The notes under the pieces were generated by a model that saw only the letters and a program-made list of their open reading frames with translations, was not told the origin of the DNA and made no database searches. 64,000 nucleotides of DNA from the NCBI GenBank assembly GCA_947627115.1, contig CANQUQ010000001.1:1-64000 (forward strand), read 5' to 3'. Below, in pieces: positions 26,642 through 35,634 of this stretch (position 1 is its first letter; each line of letters opens with the position of its first letter). Source of the stretch: an uncultured Acetatifactor sp. (GTDB lineage: Bacteria > Bacillota > Clostridia > Lachnospirales > Lachnospiraceae). The position numbers and the translations under genes were made by a program.

Positions 26642-28363
26642 TTACAGCAGCGCCTTGAGATCCTCGGTCAGCCGGTCCAGTCTCGCCTGAGCATCCTGAA
26701 GGCTGTTTCCCTTAACGCCCATATAGAACTTGATCTTTGGCTCGGTACCGGAGGGACGCGCACAGCACCATGCATCCTCCGGAAGTTCAAAGTAAAGCAC
26801 ATTGGACTCAGGCAGTCCGGCGGCTCCCTCTTCTCCGGTGACCATATCCAGGATTTTGCCGGTCTGATAGTCCCTGAATTTCAGGACCTGCAGACTGCCG
26901 AACGCCTTGGGCGGATTCTGGCGCAGCTTATCCATGATCTGCGCGATCTGTCTGGAGCCGTCGATTCCCTTCAGCGTGATCGTGTACTGGCTTTCTTTAT
27001 AATATCCATATTTCTCATAGGTATCCAGCATCATGTCCCACAGTGTCTTGCCTTGCTTCTTGCAGAATGCAGCCACCTCGCAGAGGCACATCACCGCTAC
27101 GACGGCGTCCTTATCCCTCGCATGGGTTCCCGCCAGACATCCGTAGCTCTCCTCCAGACCGAACACGTAATTGTTGCTGCCTGTCTGTTCGAACAGCTTG
27201 ATCTGCTCACCGATGTACTTGAATCCGGTGAGCACTTCGATCAGCTTTACGCCGTAATTGGAAGTGATGGCTTTCGTCATATTGGTGGTGACAATGGTAG
27301 TCACCAGGGCAGGGTCGGCCGGCATTGTCCCGGTGGCCGTCCTCTCCCGCAGAATATATTCAGCGATCAGCATACCGGACATATTTCCGGTAAAGGAAAC
27401 ATATTCCCCGGTCTTTGCATCCTTTGCATAAACTCCCAGACGGTCTGCGTCCGGGTCGGTAGCCAGCACAATATCCGCGTCCTTCTCCTTTGCCAGGCGC
27501 AGAGCGTATGTAAAGGCCTTGGGATCCTCCGGATTGGGATACTCCAAAGTCGTAAAGTTGGGATCTGGGTTCTCCTGTTCGGGAACCACATATACATGCT
27601 TAAATCCCAGCTCGGACAGAATCCGCCTCACGGGCAGATTGCCTGTTCCGCAGAGAGGTGTGTACACGATCCTGATATCGTCAGCCATCTCGGCGATCAC
27701 GTCCGGATGAATGATCTGCTTCTTCAGCTCCGCCATATAGGCGTCGTCGATTTCTTTTCCGATTACCTGATAAAGCCCCTTGGCCCCAGCGTCAGCCTTG
27801 GACATCGTCTTTACCGTATGGTAGTCCCTGATGCTCTGGACCTCCTCGATGATCTGCTTATCCTTGGGGGCGGTCACCTGTGCGCCGTCTTCCCAATATA
27901 CCTTGTAGCCGTTGTACTCCGGAGGATTATGGCTTGCGGTCACCACAATGCCCGCGGTGCAGCCCAGGGTGCGAAGCGCAAAGGAAAGTTCGGGAGTCGG
28001 TCTGAGAGAGTCGAACACATATGCCTTGATTCCGTTTGCAGCCAGACAGAGAGCCGCCTCGTCGGCAAATTCCGGCGACATGTTTCTGGAATCGTAAGCA
28101 ATGGCAACACCCTTGCCCTGTGTGCCCTGCTTTATAATAAAGTTAGCCAGGCCCTGAGTGGCTTTGCGGACCGTGTAGATATTCATGCGATTAGTACCCG
28201 CGCCTATGATGCCGCGCAGTCCGCCGGTGCCGAACTCCAGCTCCTTATAGAAACGCTCCTCGATTTCTTTCTGATCGTCCCGGATCGCCAGCAGCTCGTT
28301 CTTTGTCTCCTGATCAAAGTAATCGTCGTTCAGCCAAAAATCATACTCATCCATAAAACTCAT
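26642..28363 (-). CDS. Phosphoglucomutase/phosphomannomutase (alpha-D-phosphohexomutase)
   Basis: Interconverts hexose-6-phosphate and hexose-1-phosphate, supplying glucose-1-phosphate for RmlA and other nucleotide sugars. The 573-residue protein has the size of PgcA-type phosphoglucomutases. The active-site Ser144 lies in TASHNPPEYNGYK, the metal loop is ATDPDADRLG, the sugar loop is GLEESYG, and the phosphate loop is CARPSGTEPKIKFY near the C-terminus. The ATG follows GAGGT. It is followed closely by two GT2 genes, the initiator and the LCP gene, so it probably opens that operon; a promoter is proposed at 28440-28467. Confidence 0.95.
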   Translation of the reverse strand: MSFMDEYDFWLNDDYFDQETKNELLAIRDDQKEIEERFYKELEFGTGGLRGIIGAGTNRMNIYTVRKATQGLANFIIKQGTQGKGVAIAYDSRNMSPEFADEAALCLAANGIKAYVFDSLRPTPELSFALRTLGCTAGIVVTASHNPPEYNGYKVYWEDGAQVTAPKDKQIIEEVQSIRDYHTVKTMSKADAGAKGLYQVIGKEIDDAYMAELKKQIIHPDVIAEMADDIRIVYTPLCGTGNLPVRRILSELGFKHVYVVPEQENPDPNFTTLEYPNPEDPKAFTYALRLAKEKDADIVLATDPDADRLGVYAKDAKTGEYVSFTGNMSGMLIAEYILRERTATGTMPADPALVTTIVTTNMTKAITSNYGVKLIEVLTGFKYIGEQIKLFEQTGSNNYVFGLEESYGCLAGTHARDKDAVVAVMCLCEVAAFCKKQGKTLWDMMLDTYEKYGYYKESQYTITLKGIDGSRQIAQIMDKLRQNPPKAFGSLQVLKFRDYQTGKILDMVTGEEGAAGLPESNVLYFELPEDAWCCARPSGTEPKIKFYMGVKGNSLQDAQARLDRLTEDLKALL

Positions 28364-28415
28364 TGCTTTTACCTCGTTTCTAATATTTTATCAGGCTTTT
28401 GTAAAAATCAGAAGC

Positions 28416-28437
28416 TGACACAATGCCTTTCGTGTCA
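28416..28437. repeat. Inverted repeat just downstream of the proposed pgm -10 element
   Basis: TGACAC (28416-28421) and GTGTCA (28432-28437) with a 10-base gap, extendable to eight positions with one mismatch. Its place in the leader suggests an operator or a small RNA stem. Confidence 0.35.
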
Positions 28438-28439
28438 AC

Positions 28440-28467
28440 ATTCTACCATAAAATATCATTTCTGAAA
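28440..28467 (-). promoter_or_regulatory. Putative promoter of the phosphohexomutase operon
   Basis: Minus strand: TTTCAG (28462-28467), 16-base spacer, TAGAAT (28440-28445), 77 bases upstream of the start codon. The region between the upstream GT gene and this one is AT-rich. Confidence 0.4.
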
Positions 28468-28496
28468 ATAGGACTTGAGAAAAATAACGCGGCAGC

Positions 28497-30518
28497 TTAC
28501 GATCCGGCCCCGTCTATACGCAGGGAAAAGTCGCTCCTGTCCAGGGAAAAATTGGGATTGTAGTAAGGATCACCGGCTTCCAGCTCCTTCTTCCATTTCT
28601 CGCGGAACCGCTCCGACTCACGGCGGTAGCGCTCCGCGCGCTCTCCCCTGTCGTCCGATCCCCTGGATGCGGACTCACGGTGATAAAGCTCCGCAAAGGG
28701 AGTAAACACATTGAGCAATCCCTTTGCTCTCAGCTTCAGGCACAGATCCACATCGTTCAGCGAAACGGCAAAGCCTTCATCCAGACCGCCCACCTCAGTG
28801 AACAGACTCTTTTTCAGCAGCATACACGCCCCCGTTACCGCCGTTACGTCCTGTGCGTAAGAGAGCCGCCCCATGTAACCAAAGTTCTGACGGTGCTGCC
28901 TGTAGTGGACATGTCCCGCCGTCCTGTGGGCGCCGAGACCGATGACCACCCCCGCATGCTGTATCGTCTCATCGCCATAATAAAGCTTTGCTCCCACAGC
29001 GCCCACGTCACTGCGCTGTGCATACATGAGAAGCTCCTCCATCCAGTTGACAGTAATCACCTCCGTGTCATTGTTCAGCAGCAGAACATATTCTCCGGAA
29101 GCGCAGCTGACGCCCAGATTGTTTATCGCGGAATAGTTGAACTCCCCCTTATAGGTAACAATCGTTATTTTATTATCTCCGCTGCGCTGCACCGCACAGT
29201 CCTTTTTGTATTCATATCCGAGCAGCCGGCTGTAGTATTTTTGGATCTCTTCCGAACTGCTGTTGTTCTCCACTATGACGATCTCATAATTACTGTAGGT
29301 GGACCTTTCCAGGATCGAGGTCACGCAGCGTTCCAGGTCTTCGGCATGATCCTTATTTGCAATAACAATTGTTATTTTAGGTGAACCTGCCAGCTGATAC
29401 CTGATACGGAATATTGTTTCAAAGGCTCTTGTGCTCTCGATCACAAAATGTTCATAGCCTTGCTTTCTCAAATGTTCCGCCACTGCTCCCTTGGCCGCCT
29501 CAATAGCGTAGGGCTTGGCGCTGATGTCGGAGGCGACGCTGCCGGAATGACTGCGCCAGTAATACAGAGGCCTGGGCACATGCACGATCCTTTTGGCGTT
29601 GTCCGTCAGCCGCAGGATCATATCATGGTCCTGACTGCCGTCGAACTTCGTCCGGAACAACTCGTTGCCGTCCAGAAGCTCTCTCGCGAACACACTGAAA
29701 TGACAGATGTAATTGTTGGCCCGCAGATTGTCCGGGGCATAGTCCGGCTTGAAATGCATCGTCACCATCTTGTTGATGTCGCCCCGCTTAAAGGTAATCT
29801 CATCACAATAGAGATAATCCGCTCCCTGCCGGTTTATGGCTTTCACATATTCGTAGAGCACACTGGGGTGAAGCAGGTCATCCTGATCCAGCAGACCGAT
29901 ATATTCGCCGGTGGCCATTTTCAGACAGGCGTTGGTGTTCCCGGAAATCCCCTCGTTTCTCTCCAGGCGCTTATAAACGATCCTGCCGCCTGCCCTCTCC
30001 GCGTATTCTCGGCAGATCTCTTCAATATAACGGTGCTTTTCATCCGAACCGTCGGCAAGGCATAACTCCCAGTTCGCATAGGTCTGGTTCATGACCGAAT
30101 CAAGCATCTCTATCTGAAATTTCCGGGCATTGTTCCACAGAGGTACAAGGATACTGATCTTGACCATTCTGGGAAATACCGTTGCGCGCTCTGCCTCTGC
30201 CTGTGACTGCGTCGGAAAGCTGGCAGTGCCGAACTGCCGCATTGCAGCCCGTTCCCGTCTCTTATAATCCAGTTTCCGCAGGACTCCCTTAAAACTGCCG
30301 CAGTTCCACAGCCTGTCCTTCTGGCGTATCAGCCAGTGCACGCACCTTCTGAATGGTCTGCTCGCCTTCCAGAGTGAATTGTTGTGAATTCGGTCCAGCT
30401 TACCCTTCAATTCCTTATTTTCCGCCTCCAGATCGGCTACTCTGCCCGCCAGATCCGTGCACTTCAGGCGTTCTGCCTCATAGGCCTCCCTGTAATCCGT
30501 CTCTTCCATATCCTCCAT
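28497..30518 (-). CDS. Two-domain GT2 glycosyltransferase with N-terminal coiled coil
   Basis: A 673-residue protein. Residues about 12-45 form a short heptad-like coiled coil (AGRVADLEAENKELKGKL). The first GT2 domain spans about 119-350 (ISILVPLWNN, ADGSDE, DQDD at 211-214). The second spans about 380-600 (ITIVIANKDHAEDL, VIVENNSS, LLNNDTEV, VTGACMLLKKSLF, LNDVDLCLKLRAKG). Such tandem enzymes often add two different linkages of a repeat unit or polymerise rhamnan-like chains; here the donor is inferred to be dTDP-rhamnose from context. The adjacent ABC exporter and capping-enzyme candidate suggest it extends the ABC-exported chain. An ATG three codons later is an alternative start. Confidence 0.85.
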   Translation of the reverse strand: MEDMEETDYREAYEAERLKCTDLAGRVADLEAENKELKGKLDRIHNNSLWKASRPFRRCVHWLIRQKDRLWNCGSFKGVLRKLDYKRRERAAMRQFGTASFPTQSQAEAERATVFPRMVKISILVPLWNNARKFQIEMLDSVMNQTYANWELCLADGSDEKHRYIEEICREYAERAGGRIVYKRLERNEGISGNTNACLKMATGEYIGLLDQDDLLHPSVLYEYVKAINRQGADYLYCDEITFKRGDINKMVTMHFKPDYAPDNLRANNYICHFSVFARELLDGNELFRTKFDGSQDHDMILRLTDNAKRIVHVPRPLYYWRSHSGSVASDISAKPYAIEAAKGAVAEHLRKQGYEHFVIESTRAFETIFRIRYQLAGSPKITIVIANKDHAEDLERCVTSILERSTYSNYEIVIVENNSSSEEIQKYYSRLLGYEYKKDCAVQRSGDNKITIVTYKGEFNYSAINNLGVSCASGEYVLLLNNDTEVITVNWMEELLMYAQRSDVGAVGAKLYYGDETIQHAGVVIGLGAHRTAGHVHYRQHRQNFGYMGRLSYAQDVTAVTGACMLLKKSLFTEVGGLDEGFAVSLNDVDLCLKLRAKGLLNVFTPFAELYHRESASRGSDDRGERAERYRRESERFREKWKKELEAGDPYYNPNFSLDRSDFSLRIDGAGS

Positions 30519-30558
30519 CTCCGCATCATTGGACGAAAGCTCCCGCTCCCTGCAATGG

Positions 30559-32655
30559 TCAAAATATTTTTCTCTTTTTTAAGTTGTCCGCCATGTCCTG
30601 AGCCACGGCAAGCGGAAGCCGGATGTACTCCATCTTCACATAAAGGCTGTTCTCCGGCCTGCGGGGCAGCTGCGACAGACAAATATTGATATTGGGATCC
30701 TCCGTGGGAAAAACAATGCTGGGACAGTATGCCTTTCCCTTCTGCTGCAGCGGTCTGGCTATCCTGCCGTTGACGATGAGGACTTTCCTTTTCTCCAGCG
30801 GGACCCTCTCCCCGTTCAGGGTGATCTCCAGAATCTTGACTGCACAACACTCAAATGCCGGATCTATGCGCAGGATCTGTACATCCTCCCCCACAGTCAG
30901 CCTCAGCTCGATCAGATCCTCCCCCCGGTACGCATCCTGAACAAAATAGGAGTTCTCCTCGCTGCACCCCTCACCGCGATCCTCATAGATCTGCACGCGG
31001 TTAATGGATTCCGAATTTCGGAATCTGCCGATCCAGTTCTGCGGTTGAATGATCCGATAACCGATCAGATTCCTCAGAGCCGCCATGGAAAGATGCTCTC
31101 CGTCCACAAATTTCTGGAAATCCTGCACCTGCTTCTGCAATTCTTCCGTTTCCTCCTTACGGATGCCGAGCATATCCAGGATCCGGTCCAGCTCAAGGCA
31201 GCTGCGCTTCTCATTCTCCAGCAGATAGCAGTAGACCGCTCTGAACGCCAACTCCCTGGTCTCTATAGCCTTCCCGAAGGTCCACTCGTAATCTATCAGC
31301 GTCCACCTGTCGCCATCCACCAGAATATTGGAAAAGATTGGGTCATAATCGGCCGCAGGGAACTGACTGTTCGCACCGATGCGGTCCATGTATTCGCGGA
31401 ACAGCCTGCGAAAGCCCTCCTGATCTCCCCTTTCCAGACATTCGTCCATAAACTCCGACAGAGGATGCCCGTTCACAAAATCGAATTCTGCACAGGGCCC
31501 TCCATCCTCCTCTATCAATCTGCAGGCGTTGATTTCCAGCGGGGTCCCCTCGTAGCGCTTCAGCAGCTTCTCATAAGCCACCGCCATACTCTTCACATGC
31601 GTCACTGCCTCCTCCGTCAACGGGTACTTCCTGACGCGGCGGGGCTCCTCTCCGCCCTGTCCCTCCCGGAATATGACCGTGCTGATACGATATTCCGGAG
31701 CTCTGTCATTGGAATATTTTGCATACTCCACCCCGAAGGGCTTCCCCAGCACCGCCAGATACGAGTTGGAGAACACCGAAAACAATCCCTCTTCCAAGAT
31801 GCCGTCAAAGGCATTTTTCTCATCAAAGAGCAGCATTCTGTCTCTGTCAAAATTCCGCAGATTGTTATACAGTTCTCCCTTTCCCGGCAGTCTGTCATCA
31901 CTGTAGAGCGTGGTCATGAACTTATAATCGGGATAGGGATAATAGAAATGGGATTCCTCCACCCCACAGGCCCGGAAGATCTTCTCCAGCTCCTGCCTGC
32001 CGAACGTGCGGACATCTCCCTCGGCCACGTAATTCTCAATGCCGGAAAAAAAGGTTCCCAGATGATCCTCCTTGCATCCGGCAAAATATTTCAATCCGTA
32101 CTTATTTTCAATGGCGATAATGATCCTTCCCTCAGGTCCCAGATGCCGCAGCAGGATCTTCAGAAATTCTTCATAAGGCCTGTCACCGCCGATATACGCC
32201 TGACCGTATTCAAAAACTCCGATCAGACAGATGTAATCGTAATCCGCAGGCAGCTGAGGCTCTATATCCTTGAAATTTCCCACATGAATGGCCACGTTCT
32301 CACACTCACTGTGCCTGTATGCGTTAATGAGACTTCGCTTTTTCGACAGCTCCACACACGTAACGCTCCCGGCCTTTCTGGCCAGCGCCCCGGTGATGGC
32401 GCCGCAGCCGCTCCCTACCTCCAGCACCTTATCTGTGGGTCTCATAGGGATCCAGTCCACGATATTTTCCCGCAGGGGGGAGAGATGGTACAGAATCGGC
32501 CAGCTTTTCCGCTCCCCGATCACATCGGCATACTCTGCCGTCGGCCTCTCCTTCACAATATTCAGAAGTTCATCCTCCACCGTGCCGTCGCAGTAAAGAT
32601 CCTCCCCCGGATATTTACTGTAGTCAAGCTTCACTTTTCCGACTTCCTCTATCAT
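30559..32655 (-). CDS. Methyltransferase-kinase fusion, candidate glycan chain terminator (WbdD-like)
   Basis: A 698-residue protein. Residues about 70-230 are a class I SAM methyltransferase (VLEVGSGCG at 77-85, VELSKKRS). Residues about 320-510 look like a kinase of the aminoglycoside/lipopolysaccharide-kinase type: candidate ATP Lys343 (RVRKYPL), a catalytic-loop pattern DYDPIFSNILV (Asp436 or Asp438, Asn443) and a metal Asp455 (LIDYEW). A short helix with heptads follows (about 500-520) and then an unassigned beta-rich end. The same order, methyltransferase then kinase, and adjacency to a Wzt with a glycan-binding domain are features of WbdD, which caps the growing O-antigen end and signals export. 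Function here is inferred from architecture and context. Confidence 0.7.
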   Translation of the reverse strand: MIEEVGKVKLDYSKYPGEDLYCDGTVEDELLNIVKERPTAEYADVIGERKSWPILYHLSPLRENIVDWIPMRPTDKVLEVGSGCGAITGALARKAGSVTCVELSKKRSLINAYRHSECENVAIHVGNFKDIEPQLPADYDYICLIGVFEYGQAYIGGDRPYEEFLKILLRHLGPEGRIIIAIENKYGLKYFAGCKEDHLGTFFSGIENYVAEGDVRTFGRQELEKIFRACGVEESHFYYPYPDYKFMTTLYSDDRLPGKGELYNNLRNFDRDRMLLFDEKNAFDGILEEGLFSVFSNSYLAVLGKPFGVEYAKYSNDRAPEYRISTVIFREGQGGEEPRRVRKYPLTEEAVTHVKSMAVAYEKLLKRYEGTPLEINACRLIEEDGGPCAEFDFVNGHPLSEFMDECLERGDQEGFRRLFREYMDRIGANSQFPAADYDPIFSNILVDGDRWTLIDYEWTFGKAIETRELAFRAVYCYLLENEKRSCLELDRILDMLGIRKEETEELQKQVQDFQKFVDGEHLSMAALRNLIGYRIIQPQNWIGRFRNSESINRVQIYEDRGEGCSEENSYFVQDAYRGEDLIELRLTVGEDVQILRIDPAFECCAVKILEITLNGERVPLEKRKVLIVNGRIARPLQQKGKAYCPSIVFPTEDPNINICLSQLPRRPENSLYVKMEYIRLPLAVAQDMADNLKKRKIF

Positions 32656-32689
32656 AAGCCCATATTCCCCTCAACCTTTTTGTCATGAT

Positions 32690-34042
32690 CTATCCGATCG
32701 GACTTTCCTCCCCGTCCACAACGGTGATCCTGGAATCCATATCGTAGTACCCCACTGTATTTTTGTCTGAAATCACTGTAATATTCAAGGCATCATACAG
32801 TCTGTGGTACACCTGGAAGACATCCTTTTCAAAACCGGTAACGCCCATGGAAAGCAGGTAATCGCCGCCCTGAAGGCTCATTTTCTGCACAAACGTCACA
32901 TCCTTGACCTGACCCTCTTGTGCACTCTCCAGAAAAGCTTTTTCGATCATGGAATTGGTTCCCGTGATCTCTGTTCCCATTACATTCTTAAAAGAAAAAG
33001 CAAAGATGGGAGCCGGAATGTACCGGTGGAATTTCACCTTCATATGCAAGGTGAACTCGCTCCCCTTCATAATAGTCGTAGTGCGCACGCCCCGGTCGTC
33101 CGTCACATAGAACTCCGCTATCTCTGCGTACTTCGTACCGTATTCCAAAATGTCCGGATTGACGGCAGCATTCAACTCCCTGCCGGATTGGGAGCCCTCC
33201 GATGCCTTCTTTGCGGCAAGCTGCAGCTCCTGATCGTCGAGGAGATCCTCCCCGTTCTGAGTCCCGGCCGGCTCATACTGGCCCACCAGTACCCGCTTGT
33301 AGATATCTATCATTTCCTTGGGGCTTCCCTCTCCCAGAAGCACACCCTTGTTCAACAAAAATACTCTGTCGCAGTACTTGCTGATACTGCTGAGATCATG
33401 GCTCACGAACACAATGGTCTTGCCCATCTTTTTGAACTCTTCAAATTTGTGATAGCACTTTGCCTGAAAAAAGACATCGCCCACGGAAAGCGCCTCATCC
33501 ACGATCAGTATCTCCGGCTCAATATTGATGGCCACCGCAAAGGCAAGGCGCACGAACATACCGCTGGAGTATGTTTTCACCGGCTGATAAACATAATCTC
33601 CGATATCCGCAAATTCCAGAATCTCCGGAAGCTTTCTGTCGATCTCCTTTTCGGAAAATCCCATCATGGTACCGTTGAGATACACATTTTCAATTCCGTT
33701 GTACTCCTGATTAAAACCCGCACCCAGCTCCAGCAGCGCCGAAATCCGCCCGTTCACATGCACTTCCCCGGAGGTAGGGTGAAGCACGCCGGTAATGATC
33801 TTCAGGATCGTGGACTTGCCGGAGCCGTTGGTCCCGATAATACCTACGGTCTCGCCGCGGTCGACTCTCAGATTGACCCCCTTTAAGGCATAATGGGTCT
33901 TATGCTTTTGCTTTCGCCCCAGACCCAGCGCCTCCATCAACCGATCCTTGGGCCTGTCATACAATTTGTAGACCTTCTGAAGATCTTTCACCTCGATTGC
34001 AGGAATTTTCGTTTCCTGACCGCTCATCTGCTCCTGATCCAT
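32690..34042 (-). CDS. ABC transporter ATPase with C-terminal Wzt-like glycan-binding domain
   Basis: Energises export of a finished lipid-linked polysaccharide together with the permease encoded just upstream. The 450-residue protein has an ATPase domain (about 15-270; Walker A GTNGSGKS at 70-77, signature YSSGMFVRLAFA, Walker B ILIVDEALSVGD, H-loop FVSHD) of the polysaccharide/teichoic-acid exporter type, and a beta-rich extension (about 300-440) like the Wzt C-terminal domain that reads the capped end of the O-antigen. That domain implies cap-dependent export, in keeping with the methyltransferase-kinase encoded 34 bases downstream. Confidence 0.9.
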   Translation of the reverse strand: MDQEQMSGQETKIPAIEVKDLQKVYKLYDRPKDRLMEALGLGRKQKHKTHYALKGVNLRVDRGETVGIIGTNGSGKSTILKIITGVLHPTSGEVHVNGRISALLELGAGFNQEYNGIENVYLNGTMMGFSEKEIDRKLPEILEFADIGDYVYQPVKTYSSGMFVRLAFAVAINIEPEILIVDEALSVGDVFFQAKCYHKFEEFKKMGKTIVFVSHDLSSISKYCDRVFLLNKGVLLGEGSPKEMIDIYKRVLVGQYEPAGTQNGEDLLDDQELQLAAKKASEGSQSGRELNAAVNPDILEYGTKYAEIAEFYVTDDRGVRTTTIMKGSEFTLHMKVKFHRYIPAPIFAFSFKNVMGTEITGTNSMIEKAFLESAQEGQVKDVTFVQKMSLQGGDYLLSMGVTGFEKDVFQVYHRLYDALNITVISDKNTVGYYDMDSRITVVDGEESPIG

Positions 34043-34070
34043 ATATTATTACCCCTGTAAAAATTTTCCG

Positions 34071-35051
34071 TCAAAGTACATCCGCAAAATGTACCTTCAG
34101 CCTTTTGAACACAGCCGCCCCGATACCGAACAATACCACCGTGACGATCCAGAAATACATTGTGGAAAAGAAATCCTGGAAGAACCATTCGTGCCCGTAG
34201 ACAGCGCTGCGATAGCCGTTCACAATATATACCAGCGGATTCAGCTTCAATAGGAATGCCCATTTTGCGCTCACCGCCTCCAGATCCCAGAGGATCGGCG
34301 TTGCCCACATTCCAAGCTGCAGCGCAATGTTGATAATCTGAGACAGATCCCGAAAAAATACCACAATGGCACAGGTGCTGTAGCACAACGCCAGCACAAA
34401 AATAAAGAGACAGGCGCTGTAGTAAAAGATCTGCAGTGTGTACACCGTGGGATAATAACCGTAAATAGCCGCGACCACCAACAGGATGACAATAAAGAAG
34501 GCGTGTATGAAGGTGGCGGCAATGATTTTGATGATAGGCAGCACACTGATCTTAAAGACCACCTTTTTCACCAGATAGTTATATTCGAGCATGGCATTGG
34601 TCCCATTGTTCAGCGCCTCGCTGAAAAAGAACCAGGGCACAAGCCCCGCCGTGAGGAACAGTACAAAGGGAACATCCGCCGATCCCCTGCCGCCGGTCTT
34701 CATGATTACATCAAACACCACATAATACATTGCCACCGTTACCACGGGCTGGGCCATGGCCCACACCGCCCCCATATAAGAACCCGCATAGCGTTTCTTA
34801 AAGTCATTTTTCGCCAGCTTCCAGATCATGCGTCTGTTCTGGAAGAGTTCCACCGGCAGCGTCGTAAATTTTTCATACCCCTTGCTGAAAATAATACAGG
34901 AGACAAGGATCACCGCACAGGACAAGATCTTCTTGAGCATCTCCTCCCGCGGATCCGCAGCGGGGCCGGCCCGGTGCACAAGGATCGTCACCGCCATCAA
35001 CAGTCCCGCCAACGCAAATATAACAATTCCGCCTTTCTTGCTTATTTTCAT
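34071..35051 (-). CDS. ABC-2 polysaccharide export permease (Wzm/TagG-like)
   Basis: Membrane subunit paired with the Wzt-like ATPase. The 326-residue protein has two N-terminal hydrophobic segments, then the family block NRRMIWKLAKNDFKKRYAGS, GAVWAMAQPVVTVAMYYVVF and six helices, ending LNPLVYIVNGYRSAVYG as in Wzm and TagG. It is somewhat longer than usual (about 260-270) because of an extra N-terminal hairpin (residues about 8-55). The start is the ATG at MKISKKGG, eight bases after the rmlC stop; an upstream frame overlaps rmlC and is not needed. Confidence 0.9.
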   Translation of the reverse strand: MKISKKGGIVIFALAGLLMAVTILVHRAGPAADPREEMLKKILSCAVILVSCIIFSKGYEKFTTLPVELFQNRRMIWKLAKNDFKKRYAGSYMGAVWAMAQPVVTVAMYYVVFDVIMKTGGRGSADVPFVLFLTAGLVPWFFFSEALNNGTNAMLEYNYLVKKVVFKISVLPIIKIIAATFIHAFFIVILLVVAAIYGYYPTVYTLQIFYYSACLFIFVLALCYSTCAIVVFFRDLSQIINIALQLGMWATPILWDLEAVSAKWAFLLKLNPLVYIVNGYRSAVYGHEWFFQDFFSTMYFWIVTVVLFGIGAAVFKRLKVHFADVL

Positions 35052-35059
35052 TCCCGCCG

Positions 35060-35611
35060 TTACCTTTCCGTGCTTTTCAGTCCGCCCCACTTTGTATCCT
35101 TCTCCGAAAGGATCAGTTCCATCCCAGCCGGAATCGGCCACTCCACACCGATGTCCGGATCGTTGTAGATGATACCGCTCTCATCGCCCGGATGATAAAA
35201 GTCCGTACACTTATAACAGAATTCCGCGTAATCCGACAGCACCAGAAAACCGTGGGCAAAATTTTCGGGCACATAAAATTGTTTCCTGTTCTTTTCGGAC
35301 AGCAGAACGCCGTGCCACTTTCCGTAGGTAACCGATCCCGGCCGCAGATCCACCGCCACATCGTAGACCTCCCCGCGGATCACCCGCACCAGCTTTGCCT
35401 GGGGATGCTCGATCTGAAAGTGCAGTCCCCGAAGCACGCCCCGCTTAGATGCCGACTGATTGTCCTGAATGAACACATCGGATATTCCGGCTTCTCTGTA
35501 CGCCTCGTAGTGATATGACTCATAAAAATAGCCTCTCCCGTCTTCGAACACAGTGGGGGTAATAATCTTCAATCCCTCGATTTCACAGTTTTCTACAATG
35601 ATCTTGCCCAT
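35060..35611 (-). CDS. rmlC: dTDP-4-dehydrorhamnose 3,5-epimerase
   Basis: Third enzyme of dTDP-L-rhamnose synthesis. The 183-residue cupin shows VFEDGRGYFYESY, IQDNQSASKRGVLRGLHFQ (with the catalytic His), VRVIRGEVYDVAVDLR, FYVPENFAHGFLVLSD and the substrate region YKCTDFYHPGDESGI. Length is normal. It lies between a GH25 gene and the export permease in one operon with rmlA and rmlB. RmlD, the final reductase, is not in the window. Confidence 0.96.
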   Translation of the reverse strand: MGKIIVENCEIEGLKIITPTVFEDGRGYFYESYHYEAYREAGISDVFIQDNQSASKRGVLRGLHFQIEHPQAKLVRVIRGEVYDVAVDLRPGSVTYGKWHGVLLSEKNRKQFYVPENFAHGFLVLSDYAEFCYKCTDFYHPGDESGIIYNDPDIGVEWPIPAGMELILSEKDTKWGGLKSTER

Positions 35612-35634
35612 TTTTCGTCCTGCTCCTTTTCCTT

